NCBI GenBank assembly: GCA_028047635.1
Contig: JAOFXR010000012.1
Location: forward strand, 1-64,000
DNA length: 64,000 nt
Reading direction: 5' to 3'
Source: Verrucomicrobiales bacterium
Lineage (GTDB): Bacteria > Verrucomicrobiota > Verrucomicrobiia > Verrucomicrobiales > DEV007
This document shows positions 39,628 to 48,659 of the stretch, one piece after another. Position 1 is the first letter of the stretch. Every line of letters begins with the position of its first letter. The notes under the pieces were generated by a model. That model made no database searches, was not told the origin of the DNA, and was given only the letters and a program-made list of their open reading frames with translations. Position numbers and translations under genes: made by a program.

Positions 39628-40845
39628 ATGCAGAAGTTAATCGCTCATCTTTTACTTACCGCCGCGCTTGCGTGGATCGCTCTTCCGGCCATCGCAGAAG
39701 ATCCTCAGGTTTCCCTGACCCCCATCTACGAACACCTCGAGTTCGAGCGCCCGTTGTCCCTTCAAATACCTGACGATGGCACGAATCGCCGTTTTCTGGT
39801 TGAACAAACTGGCAAGATTAAGCTTCTCGCTGCGGATGAGAAAAAGGGCGAGGCGAGCGTGTTCTTTGATCTCGCCGATCGGATGGGCGTTGAGAAAGAT
39901 TTCGAGGAAGGCCTCCTTGGAATGGCTTTTCATCCCGATTTTAAAAACAACGGGCAGTTTTACCTCTCCTATTCGAAGCAGGGACCTAAACGACTGGTCC
40001 TTTCCGAGTTCAAAATCTCGAAAGGCGATTCGAATCAGGCGGATCCCAAGAGCGAGCGCGTTCTCCTCGAAGTGCAGCAGCCCGAGTGGAATCACAATTC
40101 CGGAAATGTCCTTTTCGGTCCAAAAGACGGAATGCTCTATTTTACGGTTGGAGACGGCGGGATGAAAAACGGCGTTTACATGCTTCCTCAGAAGCTCACT
40201 CGCTGGAACGGCAAGGTGCTTCGAATCGATGTGAATGGGCGCACCGGTTCCCTGCCTTATGGCATTCCGGCAGACAATCCTTTCATCGATGAGTCGAATG
40301 CCTGCCCTGAAATCTGGGCGCTGGGACTGCGAAATCCCTGGGGCAGCTCGATTGACCCCGAGACGGGACTCTTTTACCTCGCTGATGTTGGTCAGGATCT
40401 ATACGAGGAAATCAACCTCGTCGAAAAGGGCGGCAACTACGGTTGGGAATACCGTGAAGGTGACGCCGCTTTTCCTCTCCGTGCGGCGATGATGGCCCCA
40501 CTCGGTAAAAAGCCGGATGTCCCTAAGGATCTCGTCTTTCAAGAGCCAATCCACCAGTATGATCGCTCCAACGGCCTCAGTATTACGGGAGGCTTTGTTT
40601 ATCGTGGAAAAGCGATTCCCGATCTGGCTGGCCATTTTCTTTATGGAGATTGGCGCTTCGGCAACATCTGGGCTCTCCACTACAACACGGATTCGAAAAA
40701 AGTGGATGAGAACCACCAAATCGAGAAGCCGGCTGATTTGAAATCGCCCACGGTTCAGCCGAGCGGATTTTATCCTGATGAGAATGGCGAAGCCATCGTT
40801 GTCGGATGGAAGGGGAATCTCTTCCGTATCACACCGGCTAAGTAA
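39628..40845 (+). CDS. PQQ-dependent sugar dehydrogenase (glucose/sorbosone dehydrogenase-like), secreted
   Basis: LLGMAFHPDFKNNGQFYLSYS; HNSGNVLFGPKDGMLYFTVGDGG; EIWALGLRNPWGSSIDPETGLFYLADVGQDLYEEIN. Confidence 0.92.
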   Translation: MQKLIAHLLLTAALAWIALPAIAEDPQVSLTPIYEHLEFERPLSLQIPDDGTNRRFLVEQTGKIKLLAADEKKGEASVFFDLADRMGVEKDFEEGLLGMAFHPDFKNNGQFYLSYSKQGPKRLVLSEFKISKGDSNQADPKSERVLLEVQQPEWNHNSGNVLFGPKDGMLYFTVGDGGMKNGVYMLPQKLTRWNGKVLRIDVNGRTGSLPYGIPADNPFIDESNACPEIWALGLRNPWGSSIDPETGLFYLADVGQDLYEEINLVEKGGNYGWEYREGDAAFPLRAAMMAPLGKKPDVPKDLVFQEPIHQYDRSNGLSITGGFVYRGKAIPDLAGHFLYGDWRFGNIWALHYNTDSKKVDENHQIEKPADLKSPTVQPSGFYPDENGEAIVVGWKGNLFRITPAK

Positions 40846-41263
40846 CCGCCTTTTTGCCTCTTTGGCCGAGCCAAAGCGCTACGACGCCAAGCAGAGCGAT
40901 CACCGCTCCGAAGAATTCACGCGTCAGTTCGACGCGGGGATCTTCCGCTGACATGCTTTTCTGTGTCATCGTAAACTTGTCGTCGCCGAAAAGGTTTTGA
41001 ATCAAGCCTGGACCGGTCGTCGCCATTTCGACGAGGCAGGCGATCGCTGCGACGATAAGGATCCATTGCGGGATTTTCCGAAAAATGGACGCAATGAAAA
41101 GAATCGCGATCAAAGCGTAGAAAACGAGCCAAAGAGCCGCATCAAGGCTCGACGAATTGTGATAGATCTGGGGGTCGATGTCGTTGCGCTGAAACCAGGC
41201 AAAAATAGCAAAAAGAAGGGCTGCTATGCTGCTCGCGATAATGAAGGGAAGACTTCGTTTCAT
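40838..41263 (-). CDS. Small membrane protein, unknown function
   Basis: 141 aa with about four hydrophobic segments; convergent to the upstream dehydrogenase. Confidence 0.6.
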   Translation of the reverse strand: MKRSLPFIIASSIAALLFAIFAWFQRNDIDPQIYHNSSSLDAALWLVFYALIAILFIASIFRKIPQWILIVAAIACLVEMATTGPGLIQNLFGDDKFTMTQKSMSAEDPRVELTREFFGAVIALLGVVALWLGQRGKKAVT

Positions 41264-41404
41264 GGTAGGAAAGATTCACTCAAAGAAGCATGAAAGGGCA
41301 TGGTAAGGCAAACCGTTTCGAATCCTTGAATTTTCCCTTGTCAAAGCTCCGAATCTGCGCACATTAGCGTCCGCTTCAGCCATTCGGTTGAACAAGTGGG
41401 AAAC

Positions 41405-41481
41405 GCACCCGTAGCTCAACTGGATAGAGCGCTTGACTACGGATCAGGAGGTTTGGGGTTCGAATCCCTACGGGTGTGCCA
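41405..41481 (+). tRNA. tRNA-Arg (anticodon ACG)
   Basis: gcacccgtagctcaactggatagagcgcttgactacggatcaggaggtttggggttcgaatccctacgggtgtgcca: D-loop, anticodon loop CTACGGA, T-arm GGTTCGAATCC, encoded CCA. Confidence 0.95.
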
Positions 41482-41492
41482 CTACTTGCGAG
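41463..41492. repeat. tRNA-Arg 3'-end direct repeat, copy within and just after the tRNA
   Basis: aatccctacgggtgtgccactacttgcgag; matches 41610..41639 at all but three positions. Confidence 0.8.
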
Positions 41493-41609
41493 CGAAAGAG
41501 GAAGTGGCAGAGCCGAAGAGATGAGAACGCAGTTCGAGCGCTCTGCTCCGACATTAAGTCGGACCACATTAATACGAGCAGTAGCGAGTAGATCCCGTGC
41601 AGGCGGTAC

Positions 41610-41639
41610 AATCCCTACGGGTGTTTCACTACTAGCGAG
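41610..41639. repeat. tRNA-Arg 3'-end direct repeat, distal copy
   Basis: aatccctacgggtgtttcactactagcgag, 147 bp downstream of the tRNA copy. Confidence 0.8.
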
Positions 41640-41791
41640 TTAAGCGAGCGTATTATCGTTATCTCCAGCGGAATTATGCCAGTCAGCATTACCGGTCGTG
41701 CTGGCGCTCCTGCGCGACGAAAGCCCTGTTTGTGTCCAAGCGTCTACAAACAGCGACCTGCGTGACCGTTCTTCAGAAGTACTGGCGGGTT

Positions 41792-42166
41792 TCAAAACTG
41801 CCCGGTTTCAAGCAGCACAAGCGTGCAGGATTCTTCCGCCGCAATGTCAGCCGCTTCGAGCTTTTCTTTCAGCAGGGCAGACTCGGTGCCGGGATTGAAA
41901 ATCACCCGTCGCGGTTGGAGGGCGATGATCTCGTCAACGAGCGGCTCCGAAATCGTAGGATTCACATAAAGCGTCATCGTATCGACCTTTCCTTCCACCG
42001 AGGCGAGATTCGGGAACACGGGAACGCCCTCGATTTCACTGACGTCGGGATGAACGGGAATCGGCTCATGTCCGTATTTAAGCAAGGTCACAAAAGCCTT
42101 GTAGGCATAGCGTTCAGGCTTGTTGCTCGCTCCGAGAATGACGACGCTTTCTGATGTTTCGCTCAT
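41792..42166 (-). CDS. CoA-binding domain protein (YccU-like)
   Basis: SVVILGASNKPERYAYKAFVTLLKYGHEPIPVHP...LYVNPTISEPLVDEIIALQPRRVIFNPGTES. Confidence 0.88.
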   Translation of the reverse strand: MSETSESVVILGASNKPERYAYKAFVTLLKYGHEPIPVHPDVSEIEGVPVFPNLASVEGKVDTMTLYVNPTISEPLVDEIIALQPRRVIFNPGTESALLKEKLEAADIAAEESCTLVLLETGQF

Positions 42167-42209
42167 AGCGGAAAGATGGGAGGGCGTTTCTTTTACCCTG
42201 AGAAAATAA

Positions 42210-42758
42210 TCAATCAGCACGCGGTCCAATCAATTCGATGAAGTTGCCATCCGGATCTTGAACGGTCGTGAGATACATGTTCCCACTCAAATTCGAAGGC
42301 GTTTTTCCAAGTAGCTTAATCTTTGAATCCGCAAGACGCTTCAGCGCGACATCCATATCCGTGACCCGAAGCGTCAAATAGCTCACTCCGATGGTGGAGT
42401 GAATGAATTTTTGATCCGGCTTTGCTGGTTTGGATTCTGGAAAGGACATCAGCTTTAACTTCGTAGCGCCAGGGCCTTCGCCTAGCACGAAAACACGAAT
42501 GACCGCTTCGAGATTATCGGTGAGTCCAAAAGCAGACGCTTTTTCAGCCGAGGCCGTAAAACCTTTCACCTCTTTTGCTCCGAGCGCTTCGGTGTAGAAT
42601 TTCACCGAAGCATCCATGTCGCCGACGACGATTCCGAGATCAACGGTGGGCGAGGAAAAAACGGGTTTCTCCTCCTGGGCATTCGCGACCGAACTGACGA
42701 GGAATCCACAAACAGCCGAAAGAAGGAGGGTTTTTGAAATAAAATTCATTCTCATCAA
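42210..42758 (-). CDS. VOC family (glyoxalase-like) protein, secreted
   Basis: Signal peptide; TVDLGIVVGDMDASVKFYTEALGAKEV; TTVQDPDGNFIELIGP. Confidence 0.88.
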   Translation of the reverse strand: MMRMNFISKTLLLSAVCGFLVSSVANAQEEKPVFSSPTVDLGIVVGDMDASVKFYTEALGAKEVKGFTASAEKASAFGLTDNLEAVIRVFVLGEGPGATKLKLMSFPESKPAKPDQKFIHSTIGVSYLTLRVTDMDVALKRLADSKIKLLGKTPSNLSGNMYLTTVQDPDGNFIELIGPRAD

Positions 42759-42939
42759 GGCTTGTAATTCAGGGGCCTATTTTTCGCTACTAAAGAATTG
42801 CGTGGGGGAGAGGGCTGAATGGCAATCCGCAGAGAAATGAGACTTCGTTCCAGCCGCAAGGAGTGGCTGCCTCATGCTGCCAGCGGAGTTCCTGCGCAGA
42901 AGAGGCGAGGCGCTGTCCCTCGCAAAAATTCCTAATTGG

Positions 42940-43359
42940 TTAATCGTCCATTGCTGAGCCTATCGTTTTTCCGGTGAACAATGCCCATCCGTGATTTAGA
43001 GCGAAAAGTCCTGAAACCGAGGTTCCGGTCCAGAGTCCAATAATGAATCGGGAAAAGTGTCTACTCGTGCTTGTAAGCGGGTCTTCTTGGAACGCCCCAA
43101 GATATACGAGGATGGCACCGCAGACGATCGCACCAACAAGGCCGGCGATAAATTTGAGTAGACTGCGCTTTCGTATCAGTGCGGATCGCTCTTGCTTGGC
43201 TTGCAATAGAAAGGCATCGCACATTTCATCAGGCAATCCCTCTTTCTGCAAAAACTGATACACAAACTCATCGCGCTCCCCCCCAGATGATCTGTGAACA
43301 CGCCCGGTCCCGAAGCGTATCCCACTTTTTATTGCCGGTGGATTCCATTGCCATGCCAA
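42940..43359 (-). CDS. Hypothetical protein with two TM segments
   Basis: 139 aa; DEFVYQFLQKEGLPDEMCDAFLLQAKQERSALIRKRSLLKFIAGLVGAIVCGAILVYLG; start uncertain. Confidence 0.5.
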   Translation of the reverse strand: MAWQWNPPAIKSGIRFGTGRVHRSSGGERDEFVYQFLQKEGLPDEMCDAFLLQAKQERSALIRKRSLLKFIAGLVGAIVCGAILVYLGAFQEDPLTSTSRHFSRFIIGLWTGTSVSGLFALNHGWALFTGKTIGSAMDD

Positions 43360-43565
43360 AAAATACAGGGAAAGAGTGCCGCGGCAATTTTAAATTGGAT
43401 TCGGGCTTTTCTCTGATAAGGCATCAGCCCCATCCCCTGGAGAGTGGGCGATGAATCCCTGTTTGGAAGGTTACGCCTTCAATTTAAGCGCCGGCCGCAC
43501 AGGAGCGAAGTTACTTAATGACGTGATTCATTCTCGCTCCAGATTTGGTATAACCCTCTTCAGTA

Positions 43566-44972
43566 ATGGCCGCTTCTCACACATCCCGCCGGGACTTTCT
43601 TGTCGCTTCAACGACCGGGGTCGCGGGCTTTCGCTTTGGAACTTCGGCCCTTTCTGGCGCGGAATCGTTCGCAAAGCCTCCGAGTGCTGCTGCCAAGACG
43701 ACGATCCTTTTCTTTCTTTGTGGAGGCTCCTCCCACGTCGATATGTGGGACCTGAAACCCGACGCGCCTTCCGAGTATAGGAGCCTCTTTCGTCCCATCT
43801 CGACGGCGGCTCCTGAGATCCAACTTTCGGAACATCTCCCGATGACGGCGAAGGTTGCGGACAAGCTTGCGATCGTTCGTTCGGTTACCGATCACGGGCT
43901 CGCGACGGGGGACCACCATGCCGGGTACTACTACAACCTAACCGGTCACGCTCCCGATCAGACTTTTAAGACTCAGGGCAACAACCGTCGGCCTCATTCT
44001 GATGACTGGCCGTTCATGGGCAGTGTGATTGGATCGCGGCGTCCACCTCATCCTGAGTTGCCCCAGATCATTTCGCTTCCCCACAAACCGAGTCGTCCAC
44101 CTTTCACCAGGCCCGGGCAGTTCTCGGGGAAACTGGGGCCCTTGCACGAACCTCTTTACCTGATTGGTGACCACGCCGAGCCGATGAAGATCAATGCTCC
44201 TTCGCTTCGCCTGCAAACGAGCAAGGGGCGGCTCGATGATAGGCAAGCACTGCTCGGGGCGATGAACCGGGCCCGTGCTGATCTGGAGGCCAATGCTTCG
44301 ATTCAGGATTTTTCCGCTTACCAGGGACAGGCTTTCGATCTCCTCTCTTCGGGTTCGACCACTTCCGCTTTTGACCTTCAACAAGAATCGGAGCCCACCC
44401 GGGAACGCTACGGTAAAACGCTCAACGGAATGAGTCTTCTCATGGCGCGCCGACTCGCCGAATCGGGAGTCCCTTTCATCACCGTTTTCTGGCGGGAGAA
44501 TCAGGATATCAAAACGAAGTGCAAAAGCGCTGGCGGGTGGGATACCCACGGCAGCAATTTTAAATGCCTCTCCGATTATCTCTTGCCCGAATTTGACCGC
44601 GGCTATTCTGCGCTGATTGAGGATCTTTCGAATCGGGGGATGCTGGATGATACGCTCGTTCTTGTCTCCAGTGAAATGGGTCGCAAGCCGAAAATCGGAG
44701 ATCGTCGCTCAGGCGGTGTTGCCGGTGCTGGTCGTGATCACTGGACCGCCTGTCAGAGTGTTGTCATGGCTGGCGGAGGCATTCAGGGCGGACAAACCTA
44801 TGGGAAAACCGACAAGTATGGAGAGCTACCGATTGAGAATGTGGTCGGACCTGAAGACATCACAAAAACGGTTTATCACGCGATGGGCGTTTCCGATCTC
44901 AATGCCACCGACCGCGGTGGACGCCCGATCAATTTGCTCTCAGAAGGGCGGGCCATTACTAAACTATTTTGA
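43566..44972 (+). CDS. DUF1501 domain-containing protein (TAT-exported)
   Basis: TSRRDFLVASTTGVAGF twin-arginine signal; LFFLCGGSSHVDMWDLKPDAPSEYRS; SSEMGRKPKIG...GRDHWTACQSVVMAGGGIQGGQTYG. Confidence 0.93.
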   Translation: MAASHTSRRDFLVASTTGVAGFRFGTSALSGAESFAKPPSAAAKTTILFFLCGGSSHVDMWDLKPDAPSEYRSLFRPISTAAPEIQLSEHLPMTAKVADKLAIVRSVTDHGLATGDHHAGYYYNLTGHAPDQTFKTQGNNRRPHSDDWPFMGSVIGSRRPPHPELPQIISLPHKPSRPPFTRPGQFSGKLGPLHEPLYLIGDHAEPMKINAPSLRLQTSKGRLDDRQALLGAMNRARADLEANASIQDFSAYQGQAFDLLSSGSTTSAFDLQQESEPTRERYGKTLNGMSLLMARRLAESGVPFITVFWRENQDIKTKCKSAGGWDTHGSNFKCLSDYLLPEFDRGYSALIEDLSNRGMLDDTLVLVSSEMGRKPKIGDRRSGGVAGAGRDHWTACQSVVMAGGGIQGGQTYGKTDKYGELPIENVVGPEDITKTVYHAMGVSDLNATDRGGRPINLLSEGRAITKLF

Positions 44973-45002
44973 AATCATTCCGACTGATTTTCATAGAGTA
45001 AA

Positions 45003-46184
45003 TTGTTTTTCAAGAGACCCGGAATTAGTGCTTCTATGCAATTTATACGATCAAAGAGATCTCTCCTCGTAATGGTAATCGGCTACTTCATCCTATCGAG
45101 TGCTGGGGCGGGAGAGGTGGCGGTTGGGCCGACTGATGATTGGTTTGATGTTCTCAATGGGGCGGGACTCCGACCGGGGGACACTGTCATTTTAAAGGAG
45201 GGCGTCTACACAGATTCGAGGAAGTTAACGCTTCGTCATCGGGGTACTGAAGCGTCTCCTATTGTGATTCGGGCAGAGCAGGGAAAGCAGGTGACTTTCA
45301 AAAGGCCTGATGCGAAACAGAACACGCTCAATCTTGAGGGAGCGGAATTTCTCGAGCTTCGTGAGATTGAGATTACGGGAGGGAGTGCCGCGATACGGAT
45401 CAGCAATCCCGAAGGAAAGTGGGTCCAGAATATTACGTTAAATGAACTCCACATTTACGAGATTGGCGGAGTGGCAGTGACCTGCAATCATCCCGGAAAC
45501 CACTATGAGAAAATGCATTTTCATGGGAATCACATCCATCACACCAGTGGGCATGGTGAGGCATTCTATCTTGGCGGAAATAATGACAGTGAAGGAAAGA
45601 CGGTCACGGTCTTTCGAAATTCCATCGTTGAGACGAACTATATCCATCACCTAGATGGTCCTGATATTTCTCAGGGCGATGGAATCGAGGTGAAAGACGG
45701 GAGCTACGGGAATATGATTCGGAACAATGTGATTCACGACACCAAGTATCCCGGTGTCACGCTTTATGGAACAGATGGTAATGAACGTAATGTAGTCGAA
45801 GGGAATGTGATCTGGAACACGGGTGATAACGGTATTCAGGTCGCGGCCGATGCCCGGGTTCTCCGGAACATCATCATGGATGTAGGAGGAGACGGGATTC
45901 GCTCAAAACAACAGTCTGCGCGGGTGGGGAATCTCGACATTTTAGAGAACACGATTCTCAAAGAAAACGGAGTCGGTATCCGCGTTGATGTAGAAGCGAA
46001 TGTGAGTGGTCCAATCGCGATCCGTGGAAATATTATCACCGCTCCCGAGGCGTTTCGAATAGCGAAAAACGCACAAGTGTCTATTGAGGAGAATGAAGTG
46101 AAACCCGCCAGCTCCAACGTTGACCGGTTGCGTGTCAAAGAGCAGGCTCTTCGCCGTTTGGGACGGGAAACGGAATTGAAGTGA
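45003..46184 (+). CDS. Right-handed parallel beta-helix protein (polysaccharide lyase-like), secreted
   Basis: WFDVLNGAGLRPGDTVILKEGVYTD; repeated NxIxxxGxxGI coils (HHTSGHGEAFYLGGN, GNVIWNTGDNGIQVAADARVLRNIIMDVGGDGIRSK). Confidence 0.82.
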   Translation: MFFKRPGISASMQFIRSKRSLLVMVIGYFILSSAGAGEVAVGPTDDWFDVLNGAGLRPGDTVILKEGVYTDSRKLTLRHRGTEASPIVIRAEQGKQVTFKRPDAKQNTLNLEGAEFLELREIEITGGSAAIRISNPEGKWVQNITLNELHIYEIGGVAVTCNHPGNHYEKMHFHGNHIHHTSGHGEAFYLGGNNDSEGKTVTVFRNSIVETNYIHHLDGPDISQGDGIEVKDGSYGNMIRNNVIHDTKYPGVTLYGTDGNERNVVEGNVIWNTGDNGIQVAADARVLRNIIMDVGGDGIRSKQQSARVGNLDILENTILKENGVGIRVDVEANVSGPIAIRGNIITAPEAFRIAKNAQVSIEENEVKPASSNVDRLRVKEQALRRLGRETELK

Positions 46185-46246
46185 TAAACGTTGCGCGAGA
46201 TTATGGAAGTGTTAGGCGTTGGGGTAGCGACTTCCCCCGGTGAACG

Positions 46247-46597
46247 CTAGATCTTCTTCACGAATTCGGACTTCAGTTTCATCTGCCCGATCCCGTCCAC
46301 TTTGCAGTTAATGTTGTGACCGTCGTGGCTTTCGGTGAGGCGAATGTTTTTCACCTTCGTGCCCACTTTGAGCGTTGAAGACGTTCCTTTTACCTTGAGA
46401 TCTTTGGTGAGTTGAACGGTGTCACCACTTTCAAGGGGATTGCCGTGAGCGTCTTTAATCGCGTTTGCATCTTCAGTTTCTCCGGCTGCCTCTTCGCCAA
46501 GGACCCATTCGTGTCCGCAGTCAGGGCAGTTCATGAGGGTTCCGTCGTTGTAAGTAAATTCGGAATCACATTTCGGGCAGTTGGGGGTATCACTCAT
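46247..46597 (-). CDS. Zinc-ribbon PhnA/YjdM-family protein
   Basis: [64 protein letters not shown]. Confidence 0.92.
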   Translation of the reverse strand: MSDTPNCPKCDSEFTYNDGTLMNCPDCGHEWVLGEEAAGETEDANAIKDAHGNPLESGDTVQLTKDLKVKGTSSTLKVGTKVKNIRLTESHDGHNINCKVDGIGQMKLKSEFVKKI

Positions 46598-46660
46598 AGT
46601 GGTGCCTAGTTATAGCCGGAAGAGAGGGATTGCACGGATTTTTGCATACTCCTATTTGGC

Positions 46661-47799
46661 TCACCTGATCATGGCACGTCCTGTTCCAGCGAGAACGGCA
46701 TAGGCTTGAGCTTGAATGACTGCGCCTTCGTCGAGGGCACTGCAGTTTCGCGACAACAAAATTTCCCCGTCGACGGTGATCGCCACTTCTTTAATCGCCT
46801 GTTCACCGGGTTGAAGTTGCGCATAGTGGGCGTGCAGAAACTCGTCGCACCAGAGACCGGTAAAAGAGCTGCCTCCGTCTTCGATGCTGGAGATTAGTTT
46901 CGGGTCGTAAACGTTGGTTTCCCCGATGAGATGCAGGGTCCGTCCAAGTTTTGTTTCGAGCACCCTGACATATTCACCTATTTCGCTGACGATGTGGCGA
47001 CCAGAGGTGTCTTTGATAAAGTGATTCGCGTCGACTCTCAGGCCGTCGAAGCCGAAGTCTTCAATCCAATAGCGCACGTTCTCGAGAATGAATGCGCGGA
47101 GGGGAGCGGCATTGAATCCATCGAAATGGGGAGCATCGCCCCACGGAGTGGTGTGCGTTGGTGAAAGGTAGTCACCAAAGGCAAAGAGGTAGTTTCCCTC
47201 GGGTCCAAAATGATTGTAAACGACGTCGAGAATCACGGCGAGGCCTCTCGAGTGCGCCGCGTCGATCAGGGCTATAAGGTCTTCGGGGCGGCCGTAGGCG
47301 TTGGCGGGAGCGAATAGATTCACTCCGTCGTATCCCCAGTTCCAGTTGCCTGCTGATTGTGCAACTGGCATGAGTTCCAGAGCGGTGATTCCGAGGCTGA
47401 CTAGATCATCGAGGCGTTCAATCGCGGAGAGGTAGGAGCCTTTGTCAGTGAACGCCCCAAGATGCAGTTCGTAGATAATGAGATTTTCGCGCTGGATATC
47501 TTTCCAGTTCTCGTCTTTTTTTCCAAACAGCTGAGATCGATCAGCTCTGATTTATGCACGCCATCGAGTTGGAAGCGGCTTGCGGGATGGGGGTAGTAAG
47601 GGCCATCGTTGACTTGGTAGCCATATTTCATTCCAGCGGAGGCTTCCGTTTTGAGAGTGAAAAAACCGTCGTCTTCGTCAGGGAGCATCGCGAAGCGCAT
47701 GTCCTCTAGTTGCAACGTAAGTCTTTTCGCCTTCGGCGCGAAAACGCGAAACTCGACAAGATTGGTATCAATAAAAGCGGGGCCGAATCGGTCGGTCAT
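46661..47799 (-). pseudogene. GH13 malto-oligosyltrehalose trehalohydrolase-like (TreZ) gene, frameshifted and apparently truncated
   Basis: 47799..47401 encodes the N-terminal domain (FRVFAPKAKRLTLQLEDMRFAMLP...PHPASRFQLDGVHKSELIDLS). After a frameshift near the A7 tract at ~47516-47523 the other frame reads ENWKDIQRENLIIYELHLGAFTDKGSYLSAIERLDDLVSLGITALELMPVAQSAGNWNWGYDGVNLFAP... into 47371..46661. It ends well before a full GH13 domain. Confidence 0.75.
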
Positions 47800-47834
47800 G
47801 GGGAAGTGTAGCGCGAAAACAGGATCCCACGAGA

Positions 47835-48587
47835 TTAGTTGCTCATCTGCTTTCGATACCGGGCCGGGGTGAATCCCATTCGGGTACGAAACTGAGAGGT
47901 AAAAGCGCTTTGATCGCAGTAGCCTAAATTCAGAGCAATATCAGAGATGCTTGCGTTGGTCTCCCGAAGCATTTTGCAGCCCACCTGGACTCTGCTTCTC
48001 CCCAGAAATTGTTTGGGTGTGAGACCAGTGTCCTCCTTGAATAGGCGATCAAAATGGCGATGAGAAAGGCCAAGGTCTTTGGCGAGGTGAGCGAGAGACT
48101 CGATTTCCCCGGGATTCTCCAACATCATCTCGACGGCTTTGGCGACAGCGCGGTCGGGAGAGCGCAGCGATCGCGCCTGATCGTATCGTTGAACGGTTCC
48201 CATAACCCCAACGGTTTTTCCATCAAGGCCCATCACAGGCATCTTATTGGTAATAAACCAGTCAGGAAGGCCCTGGCGACTGAGAAACAATTCGACCATT
48301 CGCGGCATGCTTTCACTGGTCTGAATGACTCGTTCGTCATCCTCTCTGAACTTGGTCGCGAGAGGTTTCGGGAAGAGTTCGAGATCGTCTTTTCCAATGA
48401 TCTCAGATTCCTTGGTGAAGCCAAGTCGTTCATAAAAGAAGCGGTTCGCAAAGACGATTTGGAAGTCTTTGTTCTTGAGGAAGAAGGCGATTTTGTCGAG
48501 ATTATCAAAGAGCGATGGGAATCCAGCGTGGCTTCCCATCGCTCGAATCATGTTGGTTTGAAGTATATGTGCTTCTCTCTGGTTCAT
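47835..48587 (-). CDS. AraC-family transcriptional regulator with N-terminal PAS domain
   Basis: PAS-like LDKIAFFLKNKDFQIVFANRFFYERLGFTKESEIIGKDDLELFP; C-terminal HTH FLGRSRVQVGCKMLRETNASISDIALNLGYCDQSAFTSQFRTRMGFTPARYRK. Confidence 0.92.
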   Translation of the reverse strand: MNQREAHILQTNMIRAMGSHAGFPSLFDNLDKIAFFLKNKDFQIVFANRFFYERLGFTKESEIIGKDDLELFPKPLATKFREDDERVIQTSESMPRMVELFLSRQGLPDWFITNKMPVMGLDGKTVGVMGTVQRYDQARSLRSPDRAVAKAVEMMLENPGEIESLAHLAKDLGLSHRHFDRLFKEDTGLTPKQFLGRSRVQVGCKMLRETNASISDIALNLGYCDQSAFTSQFRTRMGFTPARYRKQMSN

Positions 48588-48659
48588 TTTGGCCAGTTTT
48601 TAATAAATCAAGTCCAGTAAACTCAATATGCAATCCGTAAAATACGCCATTCTTTCTTC

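Noticed and set aside
41500-41790. Second tRNA gene downstream of tRNA-Arg
   Set aside because: Only the 3' T-arm/acceptor segment is repeated at 41610; no D-arm or anticodon arm precedes it, so it is a partial duplicate rather than a tRNA.
43451-43780. 109-aa plus-strand ORF before the DUF1501 gene
   Set aside because: Overlaps the TAT-signal start of the DUF1501 gene in another frame; no protein-like features.
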